A DNA stretch of 31,412 nt from an uncultured Flavobacteriaceae bacterium (GCA_937901915.1 CALGUD010000141.1:1-31412), one strand, 5' to 3'; counted from the first letter of the stretch, positions 1-7,975 are shown. Translations and numbers: made by a program. Notes: generated by a model from the letters alone, not told the origin.

Positions 1-297
1 ATCATTCCTAAATGTTGTGTTTTAAGCAAAAATTCTGGATAACCTAAAGAGAAAGCAATCTGCCCTACACTAGACTGAGTCTATATAAAATCAGACAGAA
101 ATCAAAACCGATTACTAAATAATAAGCAGATCGCCACGTTGTCCTCCTCCGGAGAACCCCTCGCGATGACGTTTCCGATTAACCAATCACTAATTACCTA
201 ATCACTAATTAACATGATACACAAGTAAACCTTACCAAAACCCAAACCCAAATACCCCTCCACCAACAATTTCCTTTATTATCCCTCTGCTATTTCG
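1..297. repeat. Intergenic DNA with dispersed repeat copy A (51-174)
   Basis: No gene is visible before the idi promoter. Bases 51-174 closely match 3433-3545: both start with GAAGCAATCTGCCC or a near variant, carry GACTGAG about 15-20 nt later, and end with a block reading CAGATCGCCACGT, then CTCCGGAGAAC, then TCGCGATGACGTTT. The end blocks form partial inverted repeats. This resembles the short GTCATTGCGAG/AGCAATCTG-type intergenic repeats common in Bacteroidetes; that family assignment is from memory. A small direct repeat (TAATCACTAATTA-like) lies at about 185-213. Confidence 0.7.
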
Positions 298-305
298 TAA
301 ATTTG
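298..305 (+). promoter_or_regulatory. Bacteroidetes -7 element for the idi operon
   Basis: TAAATTTG matches the TAnnTTTG consensus and ends only 5 nt before the idi ATG at 311. No exact TTG sits 19 nt upstream, only T-rich TTT. The transcript is therefore expected to start at or within a few bases of the start codon, giving a leaderless or nearly leaderless mRNA. Confidence 0.6.
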
Positions 306-310
306 TACAT

Positions 311-871
311 ATGGAGAAAGAAAAAGTAATACTGGTAGATAAAAACGATGAGCAAATAGGGCTTATGGAGAAAATTGAGGCCCATCAAAAAGCCCTTTTG
401 CACAGGGCATTTTCTGTTTTTGTCCTGAATGAAAAAGGGGAAATCATGCTTCAGCAGAGAGCCGCCAATAAATATCATTCCCCCGGTTTGTGGACGAACA
501 CCTGTTGCAGCCATCAACGTGAAGGGGAAAGTAATATAGAAGCTGGTAAGAGAAGATTGCAAGAAGAAATGGGCTTTACAACCGAACTGAAAGAACTGTT
601 CTCTTTTATTTATATAGCACCTTTTGACAACGGTTTAACGGAACACGAGTTTGACCATGTGATGTCTGGCAACTATTCCGGTACACCAGATATTAACCCG
701 GATGAAGTGGCTGAGTGGAAATGGATGTCCCTTGAAGATATTAAACAGGACCTTTTAGAAAATCCGCAGCTATATACAGAATGGTTTAAAATTATATTTA
801 AAGAATATGATGAATATTTAATTAAGACTGAAGCTGATGAAAGTGAAAGTAAGCAGAAAAGCGCACTTTAA
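311..871 (+). CDS. idi: Isopentenyl-diphosphate delta-isomerase, type 1
   Basis: Interconverts isopentenyl and dimethylallyl diphosphate in cytosolic isoprenoid synthesis. The 186-aa Nudix-fold protein has the usual length for type 1 IDI. The catalytic Cys is C66 in the NTCCSH motif, and the acidic metal/catalytic residues E111 and E113 sit in EHEFDH. The Nudix-like helix reads EAGKRRLQEEMG. The start is fixed by the promoter just upstream. It is the first gene of a four-gene operon and overlaps the next gene by 35 bp, implying coupled translation. Identification is secure from the motifs. Confidence 0.96.
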   Translation: MEKEKVILVDKNDEQIGLMEKIEAHQKALLHRAFSVFVLNEKGEIMLQQRAANKYHSPGLWTNTCCSHQREGESNIEAGKRRLQEEMGFTTELKELFSFIYIAPFDNGLTEHEFDHVMSGNYSGTPDINPDEVAEWKWMSLEDIKQDLLENPQLYTEWFKIIFKEYDEYLIKTEADESESKQKSAL

Positions 872-1247
872 CGCTGCACATAGGTTATATAGAAAAGATT
901 GGAACGAGGAAAAAAACGACTTTGTATTTGGTAAATGCAATAACGTAAATTATCACGGACATAACTACGAACTGATTGTAAGTGTAACCGGCGAAATTGA
1001 TAAGGAAACCGGTTATGTAATAGACATCAAAGACTTAAAAGACCTTATTTATAATCATATTGAGGTAGAATTTGACCATAAAAACCTGAACCTCGATGTT
1101 GCAGAGTTCAAAGACCTGAATCCCACTGCGGAGAATATAGCTGTCGTAATCTGGAATAAGCTGAGGCCACACTTAAAAGAAGGCCTGGAATTAGAGGTGG
1201 TTTTATATGAAACCCCGCGTAACTTTGTAACATACACAGGTAGCTGA
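837..1247 (+). CDS. 6-pyruvoyl-tetrahydropterin synthase / QueD family protein
   Basis: A 136-aa zinc enzyme of the COG0720 tunnelling-fold family acting on 7,8-dihydroneopterin triphosphate. Zinc-binding histidines are H15 (HFNAAHR), H40 and H42 (HGHNY). The catalytic set C34, D80/H81 (FDHKN) and E125 (YETP) is complete. The Cys is separated from HGH by five residues (C-x5-HGH), the spacing found in animal PTPS, whereas canonical QueD has C-x3-HGH. A tetrahydropterin role is therefore as likely as queuosine synthesis. The ATG lies inside the end of idi in another frame, and a later start would remove the HFNAAHR motif. The stop is 1 nt from the next ATG. Confidence 0.9.
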   Translation: MKVKVSRKAHFNAAHRLYRKDWNEEKNDFVFGKCNNVNYHGHNYELIVSVTGEIDKETGYVIDIKDLKDLIYNHIEVEFDHKNLNLDVAEFKDLNPTAENIAVVIWNKLRPHLKEGLELEVVLYETPRNFVTYTGS

Positions 1248-1248
1248 T

Positions 1249-1704
1249 ATGAGCTTACAAATAGGAAACAGAGTTCCGGATTTTACATTAAAAAACCATG
1301 AAGGTGAGGATTTTAATATTTCTTCTTTAATTGGGATTCAACCCTTTGTTATATTTTTTTATCCACGGGACTTTACGCCCGGTTGTACAAAGGAAGCATG
1401 TGCTTTCAGGGATAGTTACCAGGATTTTCAAGATCATGGTGCCGAAGTAATTGGTATTAGTTCTGATTCTGAAGAAAAACACCGGAAATTTATAAAAAGT
1501 TATAATTTACCCTATATCTTACTATCCGATAAAGACAAGAAGGTAAGGCGTATATTTGGGGTGAAAAACAATCTATTCGGATTGCTACCGGGAAGGGAAA
1601 CCTATGTTTTTAACAAAGATGGGAAAGCGATAATGATATTTAACAGCACACAATCAACCATTCATATAGAAAAAGCATTAGCAGCATTAAAAACAATAAA
1701 ATAA
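1249..1704 (+). CDS. bcp: Thiol peroxidase, PrxQ/Bcp-type peroxiredoxin
   Basis: Reduces hydrogen peroxide and organic hydroperoxides in the cytosol using thioredoxin-type donors. The 151-aa sequence contains FYPRDFTPGCTKEAC. C46 is the peroxidatic Cys, with T43 and P39 in the conserved pocket, and C51 lies five residues on, the atypical 2-Cys arrangement of the alpha-type PrxQ group. Its ATG begins one base after the TGA of the pterin gene and its TAA is immediately followed by the manA ATG. It has no own promoter and is the third gene of the idi operon. Confidence 0.93.
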   Translation: MSLQIGNRVPDFTLKNHEGEDFNISSLIGIQPFVIFFYPRDFTPGCTKEACAFRDSYQDFQDHGAEVIGISSDSEEKHRKFIKSYNLPYILLSDKDKKVRRIFGVKNNLFGLLPGRETYVFNKDGKAIMIFNSTQSTIHIEKALAALKTIK

Positions 1705-2673
1705 ATGAATTTATACCCAATCAAATTTAAGCCAATTTACAAAGAGAGAATATGGGGGGGCACAAAATTAAATGATGTTTTAAATAAAGATTCAGAAGGC
1801 GATTTAATAGGGGAGAGCTGGGAGTTATCAGCTGTTGAAGGTGATATTTCAGTAATCGCTAACGGACAATTGGCCGGTAAGTCACTTCAGGAGATAATTG
1901 ATACTTATAAAGAAGAATTACTTGGAAAAAGTGTGCTGGAAAGGTTTGGCACTCAATTTCCCATCCTCATAAAATTTATAGATGCAAAGGAAGATCTGTC
2001 CATTCAGCTGCATCCAAATGATGAACTCGCGATGAAGCGACACAATTCATTCGGAAAGACTGAAATGTGGTACATCATGCAGGCGGACCAGGGTTCTGAA
2101 CTGGTTGTAGGATTCAATAAGGATGTAACGAAGCAGGAATATGTAAAGCATCTTGAAAATAATACCCTGCTGGACATCTTAAATTATGAAAAAGTTGACG
2201 AAGGAGATACTTTTTTTATCAATACAGGGAAGATTCATGCAATTGGAGGAGGAATTCTTTTGGCTGAAATTCAACAAACTTCTGATGTTACGTACAGGGT
2301 GTATGATTTTAACAGGAAAGACAAGAATGGCAATACCCGTGAACTACATACCGAATTGGCTGTTGATGCTATTGATTATGAGAAGAAGGATGATTTTAAA
2401 GTGAATTATAAAAATGACACGAATGTTGCTAACAAAATGATTTCATGTAAATACTTTACAACAAACTATCTAAACATAGAAGGTGTTTTCAAACAAAATT
2501 TAATTGCAAGGGATTCGTTTACTATTTATATGTGTGTTGATGGTGAAGCTGAGATTATTGCCGGATCGGGAAAAGAAGGAATAAAAAAAGGGGAAACAGT
2601 ACTTATTCCCGCGGCTTCCAATGAAGTTGAAATAACCGGTAAATATGCTAAATTGCTGGAAGTTTATATTTAA
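1705..2673 (+). CDS. manA: Mannose-6-phosphate isomerase, class I
   Basis: Zinc enzyme converting mannose 6-phosphate and fructose 6-phosphate, supplying GDP-mannose for glycans or admitting mannose to glycolysis. The 322-aa protein is the short bacterial form. Metal ligands are visible: Q101 and H103 in the IQLHPND motif, E120 in KTEMWY and H178 in GKIHAIGGG. The catalytic Arg region is TYRVYDFNR. The ATG follows the preceding TAA with no gap, so translation is probably coupled. It is the last gene of the operon. No strong terminator hairpin was seen before the next gene. Confidence 0.94.
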   Translation: MNLYPIKFKPIYKERIWGGTKLNDVLNKDSEGDLIGESWELSAVEGDISVIANGQLAGKSLQEIIDTYKEELLGKSVLERFGTQFPILIKFIDAKEDLSIQLHPNDELAMKRHNSFGKTEMWYIMQADQGSELVVGFNKDVTKQEYVKHLENNTLLDILNYEKVDEGDTFFINTGKIHAIGGGILLAEIQQTSDVTYRVYDFNRKDKNGNTRELHTELAVDAIDYEKKDDFKVNYKNDTNVANKMISCKYFTTNYLNIEGVFKQNLIARDSFTIYMCVDGEAEIIAGSGKEGIKKGETVLIPAASNEVEITGKYAKLLEVYI

Positions 2674-2705
2674 ATTTTAATTAACTTTACGCCAAATATT
2701 TTACT

Positions 2706-2975
2706 ATGGCCAGTGTTCGTAATTTAAAGAAAGACATAAATAATACTTTAGGTGAAATTATAGACGCAGTCTATATGTGGGAAGATAATACAGGAAAGAA
2801 AAATTCCAAGGAAGGAACTGCTATTATTGATGAAGCTATTGCTACGTTTGATACATTAATCACCAAATTAAATGATAAAACTGTAAAAGACAGAAAAGCA
2901 CATCTAAAGAAGGTAAACAAGGAGTTAGAAGCTAAGGTAACTGCCTTAATTGAAAAACTTAATAAATTATCATAA
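2706..2975 (+). CDS. Small charged helical protein of unknown function
   Basis: An 89-aa lysine-rich protein with no signal peptide, Cys or membrane segment. The sequence is predicted to be almost entirely helical, with heptad-like spacing of L/I/V between residues 45 and 88, which suggests a coiled coil. I do not recognise a named domain. An imperfect -7 element, TAACTTTA at 2682-2689, lies between manA and its ATG, so it may be transcribed alone. Clean coding composition and the intact frame beside a tRNA argue that it is real. Similar short proteins are, from memory, widespread in Flavobacteriaceae. Confidence 0.75.
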   Translation: MASVRNLKKDINNTLGEIIDAVYMWEDNTGKKNSKEGTAIIDEAIATFDTLITKLNDKTVKDRKAHLKKVNKELEAKVTALIEKLNKLS

Positions 2976-2992
2976 AATAACCTCAAAAATAT

Positions 2993-3022
2993 TTGCAAAT
3001 AATAAATTCAATCTTAAATTTG
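2993..3022 (+). promoter_or_regulatory. Promoter of tRNA-Thr
   Basis: TTG at 2993-2995, a 19-nt spacer and TAAATTTG at 3015-3022 make an exact Bacteroidetes -33/-7 promoter. Transcription would start near 3029, about 20 nt before the mature tRNA. Confidence 0.85.
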
Positions 3023-3051
3023 CACCCGCCTTATGTAAGTAAGGTTTTATT

Positions 3052-3125
3052 GCCGATGTAGCTCAGCTGGCTAGAGCAGCTGATTTGTAATCAGCAGGTC
3101 GTGGGTTCGAGTCCCTCTATCGGCT
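3052..3125 (+). tRNA. tRNA-Thr (anticodon TGT)
   Basis: A 74-nt cloverleaf. Acceptor arm GCCGATG pairs with TATCGGC (last pair G-T). The D-arm starts GCTCAGC, the anticodon stem is GCTGA/TCAGC around loop TTTGTAA with anticodon TGT at 3086-3088, and the T-arm contains GTTCGAGTC. The discriminator T is at 3125. The full CCA is not encoded. Confidence 0.96.
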
Positions 3126-3130
3126 CCGAA

Positions 3131-3159
3131 AAGCTCCTCATAATCGAGGGGCTTTTTTT
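3131..3159 (+). terminator. Rho-independent terminator after tRNA-Thr
   Basis: AAGCTCCTC (3131-3139) pairs with GAGGGGCTT, with one G-T wobble, around loop ATAATC. It is followed by a run of seven T. The position 5 nt after the tRNA fits termination of that transcript. Confidence 0.85.
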
Positions 3160-3593
3160 ATGGTTAAAAGGTGGCTGAGGCTCTCGAAGCCACCGTTACT
3201 TTATAAAAATGATTCCTCCCATTTAGGGCCGGGGCAAAGAACAATTTTTATTTTTTGATCCATTTTATCTTTTCTTCTTATGTTGTAGTTACTGACTTTT
3301 TTTATAATTGTTCGAAGCCAAGTCTCGAAATTCCAGGATTATGCAGCAGTCGGTGGCTGAGGCTCTCTTTTATCATTGCTCAAAGTCCGGAAATCGAAGA
3401 TTCGACGAAGTCAAACTTTGCGCAGCGGGAGGAGAAGCAATCTGCCCAACACGAGACTGAGATCATATATCCTTACAGAAACCTAACCAATAATAAACAG
3501 ATCGCCACGTCGTTCCCCTCCGGAGAACTCCTCGCGATGACGTTTTAAATTAGCCAATTAACCCAATAACAACCCAATTAAACGAATAATAAG
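3160..3593. repeat. Repeat-rich intergenic stretch including copy B (3433-3545)
   Basis: Contains GGTGGCTGAGGCTCTC twice (3170-3185 and 3352-3367). The first copy closes as a hairpin with CGAAGCCACC and resembles the TGGCTGAG...TCGAAGCCA palindromes dispersed in Bacteroidetes genomes. Bases 3433-3545 are the second copy of the element at 51-174. A 97-codon open frame covers 3255-3548 but consists of this repeat DNA and shows no protein-like pattern. No gene is called. Confidence 0.7.
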
Positions 3594-4319
3594 CTATTCA
3601 TCGTTGTTTTGCTCCTCGTTATTTTTCTTAACACGTTCTATGTAATTATTTAAAGCAACTCCATATTTAGAATTTGCTACTTCGGGGGTAAGGGAATTTT
3701 TTACTGAATCTAAATACTTTACCGTTATACTGTTTGCCCTGTTTAAAATAATATATGGGGTTACATAGGAATCTTTATTTTGAAGTGCGTAGTTAATTGT
3801 ATACTGGTATGTACGCAACAGGTTTTTATCAGATAACTTTTGAATAGAGTCAGCTTTTAATGAATCCCCTTTTTGCCAGTATTCAAGATTTTCTTTTACG
3901 TAATTAAGGTTTCTATCAGTAAAACCGGACAACATTTTTTTATAATCTTCTAATTTTTTATGGGTTTCAGAACCTTCTATTTTGGCCTCAATCACAAAAT
4001 GATCAACCGTAGTATTAATGGTCAGATGGCCTGGTTCTGCAAAAAATTCTATCTGGTCATTTAAATCATTCCCATCATTTTTATCGAGGTATAAAAACAA
4101 AACTTCCGGCTCTTCAATATCTGTAGAGAATGAAAAATTACTTTTCCCTTTAATCTTTAGTGAGTCTATATCAACAAGTATGGAGTCCTCTACTTTTTGA
4201 AGGTAAAGCATTCCCTTTTTCAGTCCCTTCACATTTCCGGTTATTGTTAAACTCTTTTTTTCTTCAGCACAGGAAAGAAAGAACATCGTAGCAAGTGAAA
4301 TAATAATTAGTTTTTTCAT
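3594..4319 (-). CDS. DUF4369-like lipoprotein
   Basis: A 241-aa protein with a signal peptide ending in the lipobox FLSC, so C17 would be lipidated. Residues 22-115 (SLTITGNVKGLKKGMLYL and onward) match the beta-rich DUF4369 pattern, which in Bacteroidetes usually precedes a thioredoxin-like domain in TlpA-type proteins. Here the second half is helical and charged and no CxxC is present, so the redox domain is missing. It is probably anchored in the outer membrane facing the periplasm. It stands alone, and its C-terminus is Asn/Glu-rich. The domain assignment is from remembered pattern; the precise role is unknown. Confidence 0.85.
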   Translation of the reverse strand: MKKLIIISLATMFFLSCAEEKKSLTITGNVKGLKKGMLYLQKVEDSILVDIDSLKIKGKSNFSFSTDIEEPEVLFLYLDKNDGNDLNDQIEFFAEPGHLTINTTVDHFVIEAKIEGSETHKKLEDYKKMLSGFTDRNLNYVKENLEYWQKGDSLKADSIQKLSDKNLLRTYQYTINYALQNKDSYVTPYIILNRANSITVKYLDSVKNSLTPEVANSKYGVALNNYIERVKKNNEEQNNDE

Positions 4320-4438
4320 TGATCATAAGATTTGTGAGGCAAATATCTTTAATTCTTTTATAAAAAGAAATTTTAAATATTTTTAAATGTTAACATCGAA
4401 GATTTCATCCATAAAGCTGCTTCTGCTATATAAAAAAG

Positions 4439-4571
4439 GCTGTCAAAAAAGGTATTAAAACTGTCTGTTCGAGCGCAGTCGAGAACTATAATTAGGTTTC
4501 CCCCGAAGCGTCGGGGGCGCTCAACCTGACATATAACTTCATTTAAATTTATATACACCTTTTTAGACAGC
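4439..4571. mobile_element. MITE-like repeat with 15-bp terminal inverted repeats
   Basis: The ends 4439-4453 and 4557-4571 are inverted copies, GCTGTC(A/T)AAAAAGGT, matching 14 of 15. Inside are two palindromic units: GTTCGAGCGCAGTCGAGAAC at 4467-4486, and GGTTTC...GCTCAACC at 4496-4525, whose centre is a perfect CCCCCGA-AGCG-TCGGGGG hairpin (4500-4517). TGTC/GACA flank the pair. The units resemble dispersed CGAGCGCAGTCGA repeats of Flavobacteria. There is no transposase and no clear target duplication. A 74-codon open frame at 4373-4597 spans the element and is not considered a gene. Confidence 0.65.
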
Positions 4572-4623
4572 TCTTTGGAATCGGTAAATTCAACCAAAGT
4601 TTAACCCAATGGTCTCGGATCAC

Positions 4624-6510
4624 CTATTTTTTAAGCCATGAATTAAGCAAGGATTTCTCAGCTTCTGTTGTATTTTCTTCTTTTACGATGATCTCCTGTT
4701 TCATAGTTGGTGTACCTGCCTTTGCTGTTAAGGTAACATCTTCACCATCTCTGTTTACAACCATTGTAATAGTATCTTCGGGGCTCCATGACATAGAGGC
4801 CATGATCATGTCACGGGCATTTTCGAGTCCATATTCTTTACCATTAACAGATTTAATTATGTCATCTGGTTGTACTTTCATATCATCTAGAAAACTATTG
4901 AATTTAGTATTCCTGAAAAAAAGTTCGTTTTTTGCAGGATTCGCATCAATATAGGGAACCTGGCCATGTAAAAAATATCCGGTATCTACTGTTTCTGAAT
5001 CAAGCTTTAATCCTACTTTACCTAAAAATTCTTCATAATTAATAGGTGTATCCCCAACTACATGTTTTTCAAAAAATTCACCAACTTCAGGATAGGTAAG
5101 AGCTGTAATTTCCTCAATTATTTTATCATCCTCAAACGGATTGTCTTTCCCGTATTTAGCAGATAATTGTTTCATTAACCATAATATCCCTTTCTCTCCG
5201 TTACTTTTTTCCCTGATTATTAAATCTATACACATTCCTATTAATGCGCCTTTGTAATACACATTGATGTAATTGTCTTTATAAGGCTGGTCGAGTATAT
5301 TCTCGCTCATAACAGTAAAGGACATTTCATCGTCATAACCTTTTGCAACAGTGATTTTTTCAATAATACGTCCAAAAAATTCATCTTCACTCAGTAACCC
5401 CTGGTTTACCTGGAAAAGGTTGGCAAAATATTCTGTAACACCTTCATACATCCACAAATGTTTAGACATTACAGGTGCATTATAGTTAAAATAATGTACA
5501 TCTTCAGAATGTACCGAAAGCGGGGTTACGATATGAAAAAACTCATGGGAAACTACATCGATCATAGTTTCTACAAGGCTCTCTTTGGGCATTGTTTCAG
5601 GTAATACTACCGTAGTAGAGGTATGATGCTCCAATGCACCAAATCCTGTAGCATCAGGTTTGTCTATGGTGCTTAGGTAAAGCAATATGTGGTATTTTTT
5701 TGTACTGTCTACATCACCTAAAAAAGCTTTTTGAGCTTTCATCATACGTTCCATATCTGCTTTAATATCGCTGGCAGTATAAACATTATTAGGTGAATAA
5801 ACAGATAAGGTAACCTCAATATCACTCACTTTAAAAGTTTCAGAATCTAATTCTGAATACATAATGGGATTATCGGTTACTTCAAAATAGCGGTTTGCTA
5901 AAAAAACATCAACTGCAGGATGCTCTTTAAGCAATTTTTTTGTCGAGGGGTTAAGTGTATTTGTGCTTTGAACCAATGAAGTGGACGCAACCATATTTTC
6001 GGGACGGATGAAAGATAATTGATAGGGCCTTTGTCCTAGATCATCAAAATATCCTACCAGCATGTGCAGGTTCAAAAAGTAGTTTTTGCCTGCTTCAATA
6101 TTTGTTCCCGCAGGAGAAAATACCGGTTCTTCCTTTTCTTTTTCTGAATCAAATGTGTCATTTACATAATAAGTGACCTTGTCTAGGTTGACAGCACTAT
6201 TTATTTTCCATGTATTTTCATCAACTTTAGTTGTTTCTAATTCATTATTATTATAATCCCATGCTACTAAGCCTTCAATGTACTGGCCGTAATTATCGTC
6301 ACTATAGGTTCCGGGTACAGTTTTAGGGATGTAAAAATTGATACTTTCCGTGGTAAATCTTCCCGGATCAACTTCTACTTTAACTTTATCGTCAACCACG
6401 TTCACTAAATCAATAGTTGCATTAACGGGAACATTTGTAGCTAAATCGTTTATTTTTGGTGTGCAGCCCAAGATAATTGCAGAAAAGGCAACATATAATA
6501 TTTTTTTCAT
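4624..6510 (-). CDS. M61 family metallopeptidase lipoprotein with PDZ domain
   Basis: A 628-aa envelope protease related to glycyl aminopeptidase. The signal peptide ends in lipobox ILGC (C16). Residues about 25-200 form the N-terminal beta domain. The gluzincin centre is HEFFH at 322-326, with a third ligand Glu at E356 in WMYEGVTEYF, the expected M61 arrangement. GALEHHTST precedes it as in the family. Residues about 530-600 look like a PDZ-type domain (FLDDMKVQPDDIIKSVNG). It probably trims peptides in the periplasm. A minus-strand TATTTTTG element at 6594-6601 could drive it with a leader of about 75 nt. It forms a single-gene unit. Confidence 0.92.
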   Translation of the reverse strand: MKKILYVAFSAIILGCTPKINDLATNVPVNATIDLVNVVDDKVKVEVDPGRFTTESINFYIPKTVPGTYSDDNYGQYIEGLVAWDYNNNELETTKVDENTWKINSAVNLDKVTYYVNDTFDSEKEKEEPVFSPAGTNIEAGKNYFLNLHMLVGYFDDLGQRPYQLSFIRPENMVASTSLVQSTNTLNPSTKKLLKEHPAVDVFLANRYFEVTDNPIMYSELDSETFKVSDIEVTLSVYSPNNVYTASDIKADMERMMKAQKAFLGDVDSTKKYHILLYLSTIDKPDATGFGALEHHTSTTVVLPETMPKESLVETMIDVVSHEFFHIVTPLSVHSEDVHYFNYNAPVMSKHLWMYEGVTEYFANLFQVNQGLLSEDEFFGRIIEKITVAKGYDDEMSFTVMSENILDQPYKDNYINVYYKGALIGMCIDLIIREKSNGEKGILWLMKQLSAKYGKDNPFEDDKIIEEITALTYPEVGEFFEKHVVGDTPINYEEFLGKVGLKLDSETVDTGYFLHGQVPYIDANPAKNELFFRNTKFNSFLDDMKVQPDDIIKSVNGKEYGLENARDMIMASMSWSPEDTITMVVNRDGEDVTLTAKAGTPTMKQEIIVKEENTTEAEKSLLNSWLKK

Positions 6511-7078
6511 GTTATAAAAGATTTTACATTAAAGAGTAACGTTAACGACCTAACTGTTACAATGACGAATAAAAAAAGCCTACGTTACAAAAACAAAAAT
6601 AAAACTTACTTTTTTAAATCCGGTTATTAAACATACATTTTAAAATATAATTTTATGTTAATTCCTCAACACAAAAACGGTTTTATTCTCATTTCTTATT
6701 AAAGTTTAAAAATAATTGTAAAATGCTGATTTTAAATTTGTTGTATTGGGAAATTATTTTATATTCGCTAGCGAAAAGGGGTTTTAATATGACAAATCTT
6801 TATTGATCATAAGGATATTGCCATAAATAAGATTTCATTTCCTACTAAGACAAAGGTTTTTTTACCTTCAATTATGTTAATTTGAGTTAGTTAGTTAAAA
6901 TGCGCCTCCGGGCGCATTTGGCATATAATTTGCTAGTATTAAGATAAAGGATATGTGGACAATAATAAACCTACAAACGAGCTTATTATAGGCAGTATTC
7001 TAATAAAAAAGTAGTTGAGAAGCTACTTTTTTTATATGTATGTTTAAAATTTATTTTAATGATATCGCTATTGCGTAA
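6511..7078. other. Long AT-rich intergenic region with hairpins
   Basis: No convincing gene. Elements seen are a perfect 12-bp palindrome TTCGCTAGCGAA (6764-6775) next to a TATATTCG box with TTG about 18 nt upstream; a GC-rich hairpin AAATGCGCC-TCCG-GGCGCATTT at 6898-6919 without a T-run; and the terminator at 7005-7033. A short non-coding transcript from about 6780 to 7033 is possible but unproven. Promoter sequences for the M61 gene (minus strand) occupy the left end. Confidence 0.5.
7005..7033. terminator. Bidirectional terminator hairpin downstream of the AraC gene
   Basis: An A-run, GTAGTT, loop GAG, AAGCTAC and a T-run of seven pair into a stem flanked by A and T tracts on both sides. 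It can therefore work on either strand. It lies about 45 nt beyond the stop of the minus-strand regulator gene. Confidence 0.7.
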
Positions 7079-7975
7079 TCAGATACTCAAAAATAGCTTG
7101 GATTCGTTTCGGTATTCTGAAGGTTTTTTTCCTGTAAATAGCTTAAACGATTTATTAAAATGGGAAAAATTGTTAAAACCACATTCAAAACAAACATCCG
7201 TAATGCTCATGGGCTTTTCTGCCAATAATTTAGATGCATGGACCAATCTGTATTCATTTACAAATTTGGTAAAGGTTTTACCTGTAATCTTTTTAAAGTA
7301 CCGGCAAAAAGATGGAACCGTCATGCTAATTAATTCTGCAATATCTTCAAGCATTATAGGGTCTTTATAATTGTTTTTTACATAATTAAAAATTACATTA
7401 ATCCGGTCGTTATCTTTTAATTCGGTTGCCAGTGAAAACCCTTCCGCATTTAATATTTGATATTCTGTGGATAAATGCAGATCATCTAATATCTCTAATA
7501 TATTTAATAGTTTTTTAAAAGGATTTTGACTTTCTAAGGCCTCTATTTTTCTTCCTATTCTTTCTTTGGTATTCCCGTAAAAAGCAATTCCACCTTTACA
7601 ACGGTCAAAAAGATTTCTGATGTTATCAATCTCAGGTTTATTCATAAAATCCGGGCCTAAAAAATCAGGAAGCATTTGTATAACTATTTCATTTTTATTA
7701 CCAGTATGATTATCTGTAAATCCACAGTGGGGTAAATTAGGCCCTATCAAGATTAGATCACCTTCAGTATAAAAGGAAATATGACTACCAATTTGCCTTT
7801 TTCCTGATCCACCGTTAACAAAAACCAGCTCAATTTCAGGATGATAATGCCAATACTCTGTATTTCCTTTTTTGTTTACTATATAACGGGTATAGGAAAA
7901 TGAATTGCCAAAAGTCGGATTTATAGCTTCAAACGATGGTTTTTTTATCTTCAATTGTATAAATATTAAGTTCAA
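7079..7975 (-). CDS. AraC family transcriptional regulator with cupin sensor domain
   Basis: A 298-aa DNA-binding regulator. The N-terminal cupin half carries WHYHPEIELV (H43, H45, E47), GDLILIGPNLPH and a beta-rich core for ligand sensing. The C-terminal 100 residues hold the double helix-turn-helix: LEDIAELISMTVPSFCRYFKK with TGKTFTKFVNEYR, then SITDVCFECGFNNFSHFNKSFK with GKKPSEYR. The layout fits regulators of carbohydrate or aromatic metabolism, but the inducer cannot be read. It is transcribed away from the secreted-protein gene at 8167, with 191 bp between the starts, and is a candidate regulator of that gene and of itself. Confidence 0.93.
   Translation of the reverse strand: MNLIFIQLKIKKPSFEAINPTFGNSFSYTRYIVNKKGNTEYWHYHPEIELVFVNGGSGKRQIGSHISFYTEGDLILIGPNLPHCGFTDNHTGNKNEIVIQMLPDFLGPDFMNKPEIDNIRNLFDRCKGGIAFYGNTKERIGRKIEALESQNPFKKLLNILEILDDLHLSTEYQILNAEGFSLATELKDNDRINVIFNYVKNNYKDPIMLEDIAELISMTVPSFCRYFKKITGKTFTKFVNEYRLVHASKLLAEKPMSITDVCFECGFNNFSHFNKSFKLFTGKKPSEYRNESKLFLSI

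Noticed and set aside
3255..3548. 97-codon plus-strand open frame
   Set aside because: It is made of dispersed repeat DNA, has no promoter or conserved protein pattern, and covers repeat copy B.
4373..4597. 74-codon minus-strand open frame
   Set aside because: It spans the MITE-like element, including its hairpins, so the open frame is incidental.
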